The notes under the pieces are model-generated. The model did not search any database and had not been told where the DNA came from. It was given only the letters and a program-made list of their open reading frames with translations. Source: Enterousia sp045617905 (lineage in GTDB: Bacteria > Pseudomonadota > Alphaproteobacteria > Rs-D84). Taken from it: a stretch of DNA of 64,000 bases. The stretch spans positions 62,001-126,000 of the forward strand of contig JAZLJO010000014.1 of the NCBI GenBank assembly GCA_045617905.1. Direction: 5' to 3'. The translations under genes and the position numbers were made by a program. Below, piece after piece: positions 26,640 to 34,107 of this stretch (position 1 is the stretch's first letter; the number at the start of each line of letters is the position of its first letter).

Positions 26640-26815
26640 TTGTTGTTTTCCATAATTGTTGTCCGAATAATTAACCCAATAAAGCGTGGGACGAACCGAA
26701 ATCCGTCCCAATAAACAATTAAAGGGTAATTATCCGCAGTCCGAGCCGTAACTCGAATCAACGAATCTCTATTTTACACGTCTGGCGTATACACTGTATA
26801 CTAAATCACGTGTAT
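26640..26815 (-). other. Structured non-coding element between convergent genes
   Basis: Read on the minus strand, a 10-bp hairpin with a UUCG loop (within 26673-26699) is nested inside an imperfect 12-bp helix pairing the flanks near 26657 and 26715. Further along are a small CGAG/CTCG hairpin near 26730-26750, and an ACACGT/ACGTGT helix enclosing a GTATAC/GTATAC hairpin at about 26775-26812. One pair of the long helix is G-U on the minus strand but a mismatch on the plus strand, favouring a minus-strand RNA. No promoter or T-tailed terminator is clear, and no known RNA family was recognised. Confidence 0.35.
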
Positions 26816-26831
26816 TTATTTCTGGTATTAT

Positions 26832-27104
26832 CTACTTTTTTTTATAATTCATCAAAGTGCCCAAGATATATCCCAATTTTTCCCGTTTCAATACCTGCAA
26901 CATTTTTTGTTCGATACCAGATATTTGCTCTCTAACCATATCTAAATCTTTTTCCAGTAATGGAATATTTGGACGGTCACTGGGATCATCTGGATCCATA
27001 CAGCACAATTCATTTTCTAAATTATGTTGTTCTTTGAAACAACTTTCTAATTGTTTTTTCAATTGTTCCTTTTCAAAATTCAAATTCATTTTTGGGTTAA
27101 CCAT
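26832..27104 (-). CDS. Small coiled-coil protein, unknown
   Basis: A 90-residue, charged, helical protein (FEKEQLKKQLESCFKEQHN, LEKDLDMVREQISGIEQKML). AGGA lies seven bases before the ATG. It follows the 296-residue unknown gene by eight bases, so the two form a unit. Base composition is more AT-rich than surrounding housekeeping genes. No family recognised. Confidence 0.6.
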   Translation of the reverse strand: MVNPKMNLNFEKEQLKKQLESCFKEQHNLENELCCMDPDDPSDRPNIPLLEKDLDMVREQISGIEQKMLQVLKREKLGYILGTLMNYKKK

Positions 27105-27112
27105 ATTTTTTC

Positions 27113-28003
27113 CTATTTTTTAATCGGTTGAAATTTTAATAAAATTTCGAATATCTCTTTTATTTTAGACATTTCTTGCAATTGTAATCTACAGTTTTCA
27201 TAATTTGCTTTTTCTACTTTATTATTATATTCTTTTACGATTTCTTCTAGTGCAGATATCAATTTAGATACCATATCCTTATTTACCGCCAACGCTTGCC
27301 GTATTTTTGGGTTGTTAACTAAATCCCCCAATATACAAACCGGTGCTTTTTTCAAATAAATATTTAAATATTTTTTCTCATCTTCTTTAGAATTATACTT
27401 ATTCGATAAAAAATTGTTTGACTGTTCAATTTTCTTTATCATCTTTTCTCGTCTTATCAAATTTTTTTCAAAATCACAAATATTTTTTTCTTTTATAATT
27501 TGTAAAGCATCGCGTAAACACTTCAACAAATTATAATTATCTATCAAATCAATTTCTCCACTAATTTTAAATCCATCCGTCCACGACGGCCCATTCATCC
27601 ACCATGGTTTAATAGCCTTAGCAACTGCTTTGAACACAGCTTTAGCCTCATCACTGTATCGTTCATCATATTTATTATAAAAATCACAAAAACGCCCTAA
27701 ATCGTTTTTTCCCATAAACAAAAATGGTGATTCTGTTCCAAAAACTTCTTCATTATATGACATCTGTTCCCACAACGTATTACATATAACATCACCGTCT
27801 ATATATCCGACATCTCCCCAATGAGGCCAACCATTTGTGTTAAACCCTCTTCTATGAAACGCCTTATATGCCTCATAAACCGTCCCAAAACATAATTTAT
27901 CTGTAAAATAACATTGTTGGGCAGAATAACCAATTTTTTCATTTAAAAAATTCATATACTTTTCTGTATACTGTGGTATTTTAGTAATCTGGCGACGATA
28001 CAT
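27113..28003 (-). CDS. Unknown 296-residue protein in an AT-rich two-gene unit
   Basis: The start at 28003 is chosen because AAAGGAG lies eight bases upstream; the frame is open further upstream but without a usable site. The N-terminal half is rich in aromatic residues (GWPHWGDVGYIDGDVICNTLWEQM, shown only in part here: PHWGDVGYIDGDV; also KPWWMNGPSW). The C-terminal half is Lys/Glu/Asn-rich and helical. There is no signal peptide or membrane helix. I do not recognise it. Together with the small coiled-coil gene it looks like an acquired pair. Confidence 0.6.
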   Translation of the reverse strand: MYRRQITKIPQYTEKYMNFLNEKIGYSAQQCYFTDKLCFGTVYEAYKAFHRRGFNTNGWPHWGDVGYIDGDVICNTLWEQMSYNEEVFGTESPFLFMGKNDLGRFCDFYNKYDERYSDEAKAVFKAVAKAIKPWWMNGPSWTDGFKISGEIDLIDNYNLLKCLRDALQIIKEKNICDFEKNLIRREKMIKKIEQSNNFLSNKYNSKEDEKKYLNIYLKKAPVCILGDLVNNPKIRQALAVNKDMVSKLISALEEIVKEYNNKVEKANYENCRLQLQEMSKIKEIFEILLKFQPIKK

Positions 28004-28080
28004 AAGAAACTCCTTTAGACAAAAATAATTTATTCCACAGCAATTGTCAATTTTTTTATTCGGCAATAAATTATATTTCA

Positions 28081-28112
28081 AAAAAATCATCCGCCCAAAG
28101 GCGGACAATTTT
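28081..28112 (-). terminator. Terminator of the acyl-CoA ligase gene
   Basis: TCCGCC and GGCGGA form a stem around a CAAA loop, followed on the minus strand by a run of T. It lies about 40 bases after the stop codon at 28146 and upstream of the unknown gene starting at 28003. Confidence 0.8.
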
Positions 28113-28145
28113 TTAAATATCAACCAATGATACAAATATACACTT

Positions 28146-29732
28146 TTATTCTGTCGGTAATGTAAATTCACCACGTTCTAACATTTCTTTGACCATAAAA
28201 TGTTTAATTTTACGGGCCGATGTTTGTGGTAATTCATTTTCCGTTATTGCAAAATGCTTTACCCATTTATATGGGGCAATTTTAAGGTTCGACGCCTTCA
28301 ACAAGACGGCAACACGTGATGTTGTAACCCCAGGGGTAACCTGAAATACTGCAAATGGAACAACTTTACCATTTATCACGTATTCAAAAACCGCGGCGGC
28401 CAATATTTCATCATTTTGCATATACAGATCTTCTAATTCATCTGGATAAACATTTTTGCCACTGTCTAAAACAATAACCTGTTTTTGACGTCCCTTTACA
28501 ATTAAACGTTTTTTATTGTCTAACTTTCCCAAATCACCCGTTTTAAACCAACCGTCTTCGAATGCGGCTGCATTGGCGTTATCATTATCAATATACCCCG
28601 GCATAACCATGTTACCGCGCATCATGATTTCACCAACGCCGTCTTTATCTGGATTATTAATTTTTATTTCATTTCCCAACAATGGTCCCGCATACCACAT
28701 GCGTCCATCATCACGACGAAATGCAAAATTAAAATTGGCGGGGCCGGTTGTTTCCGTCAAACCATAACAATCCCCAACAGCAAAATCCAACCGTTCAAAG
28801 AAACGACGAATCGTTGGTTTTAATGTTGCACCGGCAGACACCAAGACCTTGGTATTACCACCAAATAATTCATGTATAGGACGGGTTACCTTATTAACAA
28901 TCCAACCCAAACCAATTGCACGTAAAATGCCACGCATTGATACAACAACACGCATCAATGTATAAACATGTTTTTCTTTGGCAGCATCAATAATTTTTTT
29001 ATAAAACGTTTCCCAAATACGTGGAACCGCAGGAATAACCTGTGGATGATATTTTTGAAAATCGTTCATAAATTCACGTGGATTTAAAACAGGCTGCAAT
29101 AACAATTGTCCCTGCAAAACAATTGGTACAATTATATTAATCACAACACCATATATGTGATACAATGGCAAAAATCCATAAAAAATATACCCTGGACGAA
29201 TTACTGGACTATAAAACAACGCCCCCTCAGCCAACGATAAAACATTATTATGTGTCAAACCAACAACTTTTGGATTACCGGTTGAACCAGATGTAAATGA
29301 CAACATTGCAACATCATCACGCGATACATCTGCGGCCACAAAATCATTTGGATTTGTTTCATCAATGCTTTCAATATCAAACATTTCTGCACCACCATCA
29401 ACAAAATGCGATTTTTGCGCCAATGCCAATTTACAATTTGTCCGTGTCATCATATTAACATGTTCTGCCGGTGATAAACCGGTATCCAACATCAATACTT
29501 TTGCCCCCTGGGATAAAATTGCAAAATATGACCGAATAAAATCCGGTGTATTCCCAGACAATAATGCGACCGTATCACCCTTTTTAATACCAAATTTTTG
29601 TGCCAACAAAACCGCACGTTGTTTTACTTTGTTTAACAAATCTGCATACGTTTCATTCTGTCTGACAAAGAAAATACGATCTTTGTTCTGCACGCAGGCG
29701 TTATGCAACATTTCATATATGTTTTTTACCAT
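28146..29732 (-). CDS. AMP-binding long-chain fatty-acid-CoA ligase-like protein
   Basis: Adenylate-forming enzyme that would activate a fatty acid to its CoA (or other thioester) form. The 528-residue chain has the phosphate loop TSGSTGNPKVV, YGLTETTG, GWFKTGDLG and the hinge region IVKGRQKQVIV, with a C-terminal Lys in TSARKIKH. It is closest in style to FadD/long-chain acyl-CoA synthetases. Acyl-ACP ligase or another acid substrate is possible. It is monocistronic, with AAGGA before the ATG. Confidence 0.85.
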   Translation of the reverse strand: MVKNIYEMLHNACVQNKDRIFFVRQNETYADLLNKVKQRAVLLAQKFGIKKGDTVALLSGNTPDFIRSYFAILSQGAKVLMLDTGLSPAEHVNMMTRTNCKLALAQKSHFVDGGAEMFDIESIDETNPNDFVAADVSRDDVAMLSFTSGSTGNPKVVGLTHNNVLSLAEGALFYSPVIRPGYIFYGFLPLYHIYGVVINIIVPIVLQGQLLLQPVLNPREFMNDFQKYHPQVIPAVPRIWETFYKKIIDAAKEKHVYTLMRVVVSMRGILRAIGLGWIVNKVTRPIHELFGGNTKVLVSAGATLKPTIRRFFERLDFAVGDCYGLTETTGPANFNFAFRRDDGRMWYAGPLLGNEIKINNPDKDGVGEIMMRGNMVMPGYIDNDNANAAAFEDGWFKTGDLGKLDNKKRLIVKGRQKQVIVLDSGKNVYPDELEDLYMQNDEILAAAVFEYVINGKVVPFAVFQVTPGVTTSRVAVLLKASNLKIAPYKWVKHFAITENELPQTSARKIKHFMVKEMLERGEFTLPTE

Positions 29733-29963
29733 ATGTGTTTCCTTTTTTGTTTATAAAAAAAATCTGGTCACCACAACACACCAGACAACAAACATTGTAT
29801 ATTGTTTTCTAGGAATTGCAACCTATTCTAAAAACACCACCATAATACTGTAACATCTGCTTTTATATACTATCAACATATAGTCGATTTTCATCAATCT
29901 ATATCTATATTTTGTATTTTTTAATTTATCCGAATCACTTTTTATTTAAAAAGGCAACTTTTT

Positions 29964-29990
29964 TTGACACAAAAGTTCGTTTGGTATAAT
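29964..29990 (+). promoter_or_regulatory. Strong promoter upstream of nrdD
   Basis: A perfect TTGACA (29964-29969) and a perfect extended -10 TGGTATAAT (29982-29990) are present, with a short 15-base spacer. The start point would be near 29997, leaving about 170 nt to nrdD. Confidence 0.65.
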
Positions 29991-30045
29991 ACACATAAAC
30001 CGTATCTATATATGAATTGGGCAGAAAATCCGCATTTTCAAATGT

Positions 30046-30079
30046 AAAGTAAAAAAAAGAAAAAAATTTACTTTTTCTA
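30046..30079 (+). terminator. Weak terminator or attenuator hairpin in the nrdD leader
   Basis: AAAGTAAA (30046-30053) can pair with TTTACTTT (30067-30074) around an A-rich loop and is followed by T-rich sequence. The AT-only stem is weak, so this is tentative. Confidence 0.3.
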
Positions 30080-30098
30080 TGTTGCAGCAAATTCAAAA

Positions 30099-30114
30099 AA
30101 ACTATATGTTGTTA
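30099..30114 (+). promoter_or_regulatory. NrdR box 1
   Basis: AAACTATATGTTGTTA matches the NrdR consensus (acaCwAtATaTwGtgt) at the core positions C, A, A, T, T, G. It lies 33 bp (about three helical turns) from a second box, the normal arrangement for NrdR control of ribonucleotide reductase genes. Confidence 0.75.
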
Positions 30115-30131
30115 CTATAAATTCAAAACAA

Positions 30132-30147
30132 CCACTACATATAGTAT
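30132..30147 (+). promoter_or_regulatory. NrdR box 2
   Basis: CCACTACATATAGTAT matches the NrdR consensus core. The two boxes also face each other as ACTATATG and CATATAGT, an extended inverted pattern. It ends 21 bases before the nrdD ATG. Confidence 0.75.
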
Positions 30148-30168
30148 TTTTAAAGAATCGGGGCAACA

Positions 30169-32217
30169 ATGAGTAACGACACACAAAACGAATTAAAAAT
30201 GCAGTTAATTCCTACATTTAAATCATCTTTGGCATCTGTCCAAAAACGCAATGGTGAAACGGTTGCATTTGATGGACATAAGATATTTAACGCTATCAAA
30301 GGGGCTGTTGCTTCAACCAAAGAAATATCAGACGATCAAATCGTAACAATAACACAAACCGTTTTGGATAAACTGGATGCTAAATTCACAAATCAGGTTC
30401 CGAGTGTTGAATCGATTCAAGACATTGTTATCGAAACATTAATGGATACCCATGCATATAAAACTGCCCAAGCATATATCATATACCGTCAAAAACACAC
30501 AGAAATTCGTAATTCATACATAGACGCCGTAGATGTTATTGACAGTTACGTTGGTGGTTCAAATTGGCGCATCAAAGAAAATGCAAATATCGGTTATTCA
30601 ATTGGCGGATTAATTTTACGAACCAGTGAACGCGTTACAGCCGAATATTGGTTAAATCTGTTTCCACACGAAATTGCCGAAGCACACAAAAATGCGGCAA
30701 TCCATATACACGATTTAGGTTGGTTAACCGGTTATTGTGCAGGTTGGTCATTACGTGAATTATTATACGAAGGTTTTAACGGTGTTCCAGGCTATTTGCA
30801 ATGTGAACCGGCAAAGCACATGGCAACCGCAATTTCACACATGGTTAATTTCTTGGGAACATTGCAAAATGAATTTGCGGGTGCCCAGGCATTTTCATCG
30901 GTTGATACATATTTGGCACCATATGTTAGATTGGATAAATTATCATATCCCGATGTAAAAAACGCAATGCAAACATTAATTTTTAATTGCGCCGTTCCAT
31001 GTCGTTGGGGGACCCAAACGCCATTTATAAACTTTACATTTGATTGGACCTGTCCCAAAGATTTACGTGCACAACATCCTTTTATTGGTAAACAACAGGT
31101 TGAATTTACATATGGTGATTTGCAACCAGAAATGGACATGATTAACAAAGCATTTTTAGAAGTCATGACCGAAGGTGATGCACAGGGCCGTCCATTTACA
31201 TTTCCAATTCCAACATACAATATTACAGATGATTTTCCATGGAATCATCCAAATGTAAAACCATTGTTTGAATTGGCGGCAAAATATGGTATTCCAAATT
31301 TCCAAAATTTCTTGAATTCAGATTTGAATCCAACAGATGTCCGTTCAATGTGTTGCCGTCTGCGTTTAGATGTTCGTGAATTATTAAAACGCGGTGGCGG
31401 TTTATTTGGTTCCGCAGAAAAAACGGGATCAATCGGTGTTGTAACAATTAACTTGTCCCGCCTGGGGTATTTACACAAAGGCGATCGCGATGGTCTGTTC
31501 CGCGAATTACAACAATTATTGAATTACGGCCGTCAAGCATTGGAAATCAAACGCAAGGTAATATCTAAAAATATGGAACGTGGTTTATACCCATTCACAC
31601 GCCGTTATTTGGGGAATTGGAACCATCATTTTTCAACAATTGGTGTAAACGGGGCAAACGAAATGGTTCGCAATTTTACAAATGATCGTGAAAATATTGC
31701 CACCCCAATGGGTAAACAGTTGGTATTGGATGTAATGGATTTTATTCGTGAAAACCTGGCAAATTTCCAAGAAGAAACTGGCAATTTGTATAATTTAGAG
31801 GCAACCCCAGCCGAAGGTTGTTCATACCGTTTTGCAAAAACAGATACTAAAAATTATACAGATATTATTACCGCTGGAACCAAAGATGCGCCATATTACA
31901 CCAATTCAACACAATTACCTGTAAACTATACAGATGATCCATTTGTTGCACTGGAACACCAAGAAGAATTGCAACGTAAATACACGGGTGGAACAATGTT
32001 ACATTTGTATATGGGCGAACCTGTATCATCTGGGGACGCAGCACAAAAGATTGTTCGGACGATTTTTGAAAACTACAAAATACCATATATGACATTAACA
32101 CCAACATTTTCAATATGTCCAAAACATGGATATTTGCCAGGGCGCCATGAATTCTGTCCAAAATGTGATGCAGAAATTGCGGCAAACCAAAATCATGAAC
32201 ATTCTGAAAACAATTAA
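30169..32217 (+). CDS. nrdD: Anaerobic (class III) ribonucleotide reductase, main chain lacking its glycyl-radical end
   Basis: Reduces ribonucleoside triphosphates to deoxyribonucleotides without oxygen. The 682-residue chain starts with an ATP-cone (about residues 20-110, QKRNGETVAFDGHKI), then the catalytic barrel with NCAVPCRWGTQTPF and the active-site loop SMCCRLRLD (Cys395/396, thiyl radical candidates), and ends with the zinc site CPKHGYLPG...CPKCD (Cys650, 663, 666). The usual C-terminal glycyl-radical motif (RVxGY type) is missing: the stop codon comes 17 residues after the last zinc-site Cys. The missing domain is the next gene. Expression is probably set by the two NrdR boxes upstream. 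Confidence 0.92.
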   Translation: MSNDTQNELKMQLIPTFKSSLASVQKRNGETVAFDGHKIFNAIKGAVASTKEISDDQIVTITQTVLDKLDAKFTNQVPSVESIQDIVIETLMDTHAYKTAQAYIIYRQKHTEIRNSYIDAVDVIDSYVGGSNWRIKENANIGYSIGGLILRTSERVTAEYWLNLFPHEIAEAHKNAAIHIHDLGWLTGYCAGWSLRELLYEGFNGVPGYLQCEPAKHMATAISHMVNFLGTLQNEFAGAQAFSSVDTYLAPYVRLDKLSYPDVKNAMQTLIFNCAVPCRWGTQTPFINFTFDWTCPKDLRAQHPFIGKQQVEFTYGDLQPEMDMINKAFLEVMTEGDAQGRPFTFPIPTYNITDDFPWNHPNVKPLFELAAKYGIPNFQNFLNSDLNPTDVRSMCCRLRLDVRELLKRGGGLFGSAEKTGSIGVVTINLSRLGYLHKGDRDGLFRELQQLLNYGRQALEIKRKVISKNMERGLYPFTRRYLGNWNHHFSTIGVNGANEMVRNFTNDRENIATPMGKQLVLDVMDFIRENLANFQEETGNLYNLEATPAEGCSYRFAKTDTKNYTDIITAGTKDAPYYTNSTQLPVNYTDDPFVALEHQEELQRKYTGGTMLHLYMGEPVSSGDAAQKIVRTIFENYKIPYMTLTPTFSICPKHGYLPGRHEFCPKCDAEIAANQNHEHSENN

Positions 32218-32249
32218 ACAACGCATAACAAAGAAAAAAGGAGAGTATT

Positions 32250-32435
32250 ATGCAATCAGGTTGCACACAAAGAACACCATGTGAAATTTTTTCCCGTTCA
32301 ATGGGTTTTATCCGTCCGGTATCAAATTTCAATATCGGTAAATATTCTGAATTCTGCGAAAGAAAAACATTTACAGAAAACAACAGTTTAACGACGGGTG
32401 CACGTCACAATGATTTAATGAAAATGGCTGCATAA
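32250..32435 (+). CDS. Separate glycyl-radical domain of the anaerobic ribonucleotide reductase
   Basis: A 61-residue protein whose residues 11-41 match the C-terminal glycyl-radical domain of NrdD: CEIFSRSMGFIRPVSNFNIG, then KYSEFCERKTF. Gly19 in RSMGF would carry the radical (family consensus RVMGY). It has its own strong Shine-Dalgarno (AAAGGAGAG) and ATG, is separated from nrdD by 32 bases, and lies in a different frame, so it should be a separate polypeptide. A tail of about 20 residues (TENNSLTTGARHNDLMKMAA) follows the domain. nrdG starts four bases after its stop. A spare-part analogue exists for pyruvate formate-lyase (YfiD), but here the main chain lacks the domain entirely. Confidence 0.85.
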   Translation: MQSGCTQRTPCEIFSRSMGFIRPVSNFNIGKYSEFCERKTFTENNSLTTGARHNDLMKMAA

Positions 32436-32439
32436 TAAA

Positions 32440-33138
32440 ATGTCTGATATTCAAATTGGGGGGGTGGTCTCGTTTACAACAATTGATTATCCTGGGAATC
32501 TGGCCGCGGTATTGTTTTTGGTTGGATGTCCATTACGATGTGCATATTGTTCGAACCCCCATTTGTTGTCTTTTCGTTCGGGTGATTATGATCCGATTAA
32601 AGTTTTTGAATGGATTCGTTCCCGCGTTGGAAAATTAGAGGCCATTGTATTTTCTGGGGGCGAAGCATTAATGCAATCTGATGCATTGATACAATATATG
32701 CAACAGGTTCGTCAATTGGGTTTTAAAATCGGATTACATACCAATGGTTTTTATCCTGAAAATTTAACGCGTGCAGCCCCATTTATTGATTGGATTGGCT
32801 TAGATTACAAGGCCACACGTGAAAAATATCCCGATTTAACGGGGCAAAATATTGCATATAACCGTATGATTGATTCACTTAACATTTGGCAATCCACGGG
32901 CAAAGATTATGAAATTCGCGTAACATGCGACCCACGTTTTATATCACCAAATGATTTATTAACAATTGCGAACGATTGTGCAACACGTGGTGTAAAAAAT
33001 TTTGCGATTCAAAAATATATTCCACATTTTGAAACAGATACCGATAATACAACATCGGCAGATCGCGAACAATTTTTCATCCCGGACATTAAAAATACAA
33101 TTAATACAATGTTTGAAAATGTAATTTGGCGTGAATAA
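32440..33138 (+). CDS. nrdG: Anaerobic ribonucleotide reductase activase (radical SAM)
   Basis: Generates the glycyl radical on NrdD using S-adenosylmethionine and a [4Fe-4S] cluster. The cluster motif Cx3Cx2C is in GCPLRCAYCSNP, and the SAM-binding stretch FSGGEALMQ follows. The 232-residue length and pattern match the longer NrdG/pyruvate formate-lyase-activating type. It begins four bases after the small glycyl-radical gene, with no clear Shine-Dalgarno, suggesting translational coupling. Its substrate would be the 61-residue partner. Confidence 0.92.
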   Translation: MSDIQIGGVVSFTTIDYPGNLAAVLFLVGCPLRCAYCSNPHLLSFRSGDYDPIKVFEWIRSRVGKLEAIVFSGGEALMQSDALIQYMQQVRQLGFKIGLHTNGFYPENLTRAAPFIDWIGLDYKATREKYPDLTGQNIAYNRMIDSLNIWQSTGKDYEIRVTCDPRFISPNDLLTIANDCATRGVKNFAIQKYIPHFETDTDNTTSADREQFFIPDIKNTINTMFENVIWRE

Positions 33139-33160
33139 AATTCGTTTAGTCAATTTAATA

Positions 33161-33191
33161 AAAAAACACCGAATTTTTTTCGGTGTTTTTT
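33161..33191. terminator. Bidirectional terminator after nrdG
   Basis: A-run plus CACCGAA pairs with TTCGGTG plus T-run around a short T loop. It also serves the convergent gene ending at 33195. Confidence 0.9.
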
Positions 33192-33194
33192 TAT

Positions 33195-33866
33195 TTATGC
33201 GGCCCGTTGTTGATTTTGAAAAATCTGCCGTACCTGTTCTTTTCTTTGTTCAATCGCCATTATCATTATTTTCAATTTTTCCGTTCCATGTTTCATTTTC
33301 TGTTGGGTTATTTGTTCAGCCCCCGCACCGGCTGGATTTTGGACGGGCAAATCTTTTGGATTAGTATTCGGGTTTCCCATCGCTGATGGTAATTTGGGAC
33401 CATGTCGCAACGCCTGTTGACTGCGTTGTGGTATATTCGGGGCACTTTTTTCTATTTCCATCATATTGCCTTTGTATTTTTCCATAACCTGTTTTAACGT
33501 ATCGACCGCTTTTTGTATCTTGCGAATATTTTCTGCACGTGCTGCGTTGTCCAGTTCTTGAACAGATTCACGTTTATTATCCAACATTGATTGTTTTGCC
33601 TGTTCTTTGGATTTATCTTCATGAAATTTACGTAAATATTGTGCTGCAACACCATTATTGGATTTTTTACTGTCAATAAAACCTTTAACCTGTTGGGTTG
33701 CCATATACATCGATTTTCCATAACTGTGTCCATGTGCCCCATTCATGGCGACCAATGCTTTGTTCAATTCAGCATATGCCCGTTCGATAATTTTTTTATC
33801 TTCTATCGATATTTGTATACCGCTTTGGTTGACTGCATCTGCTATATTCTGCTGATTTACTGCCAT
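33195..33866 (-). CDS. Cytosolic coiled-coil protein, unknown
   Basis: A 223-residue protein without signal peptide, rich in Lys, Gln and Asn. It has helical parts (KIIERAYAELNKALVAM, KIQKAVDTLKQVMEKYKG), a Pro/Asn/Gln-rich spacer (about residues 145-185) and a last helix rich in Gln and Arg. AAAGGGGG precedes the ATG. It has its own promoter region shared back-to-back with the outer-membrane protein gene. No family recognised. Confidence 0.55.
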   Translation of the reverse strand: MAVNQQNIADAVNQSGIQISIEDKKIIERAYAELNKALVAMNGAHGHSYGKSMYMATQQVKGFIDSKKSNNGVAAQYLRKFHEDKSKEQAKQSMLDNKRESVQELDNAARAENIRKIQKAVDTLKQVMEKYKGNMMEIEKSAPNIPQRSQQALRHGPKLPSAMGNPNTNPKDLPVQNPAGAGAEQITQQKMKHGTEKLKIMIMAIEQRKEQVRQIFQNQQRAA

Positions 33867-33943
33867 TTCTGCCCCCTTTGGTTATGGTGACGCTCACACC
33901 CACCAATTTATATATAATGCGCGCATAAGGTATTTCAACCTAA

Positions 33944-34107
33944 TTGTCAAGAAAATTGTTTTTTTGACAATAATCCTATTCTATGTCAGGCTGTATTTCG
34001 GACATGTCATAAAACATGCTGTTGCCAATAATGGGCGGCATGGATATGCCCCGCGGTCTTGCCAATAATGGGGGCCGTCGAATTTCATCAAGACCAAAAG
34101 GAGTATA
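33944..34107 (+). promoter_or_regulatory. Promoter region and structured leader of the outer-membrane protein gene
   Basis: TTGTCAA (33944-33950) and TTGACAA (33964-33970) form an inverted repeat that could act as an operator or as divergent -35 boxes. Downstream, TTGCCAATAATGGG occurs twice (34022-34035 and 34059-34072), with a GGCAT/ATGCC hairpin between. The layout suggests post-transcriptional control of the outer-membrane protein mRNA. Confidence 0.4.

Noticed and set aside
26640..26815. Signal recognition RNA, 6S RNA or tmRNA
   Set aside because: None of the conserved loops or core sequences of those RNAs could be found in either direction.
32217..32250. A simple sequencing frameshift joining nrdD and the small gene
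   Set aside because: The main chain ends in a normal stop, the gap carries an ideal ribosome site and ATG, and the break lies in the natural linker before the radical domain. A frameshift is less likely, though reads should be checked.
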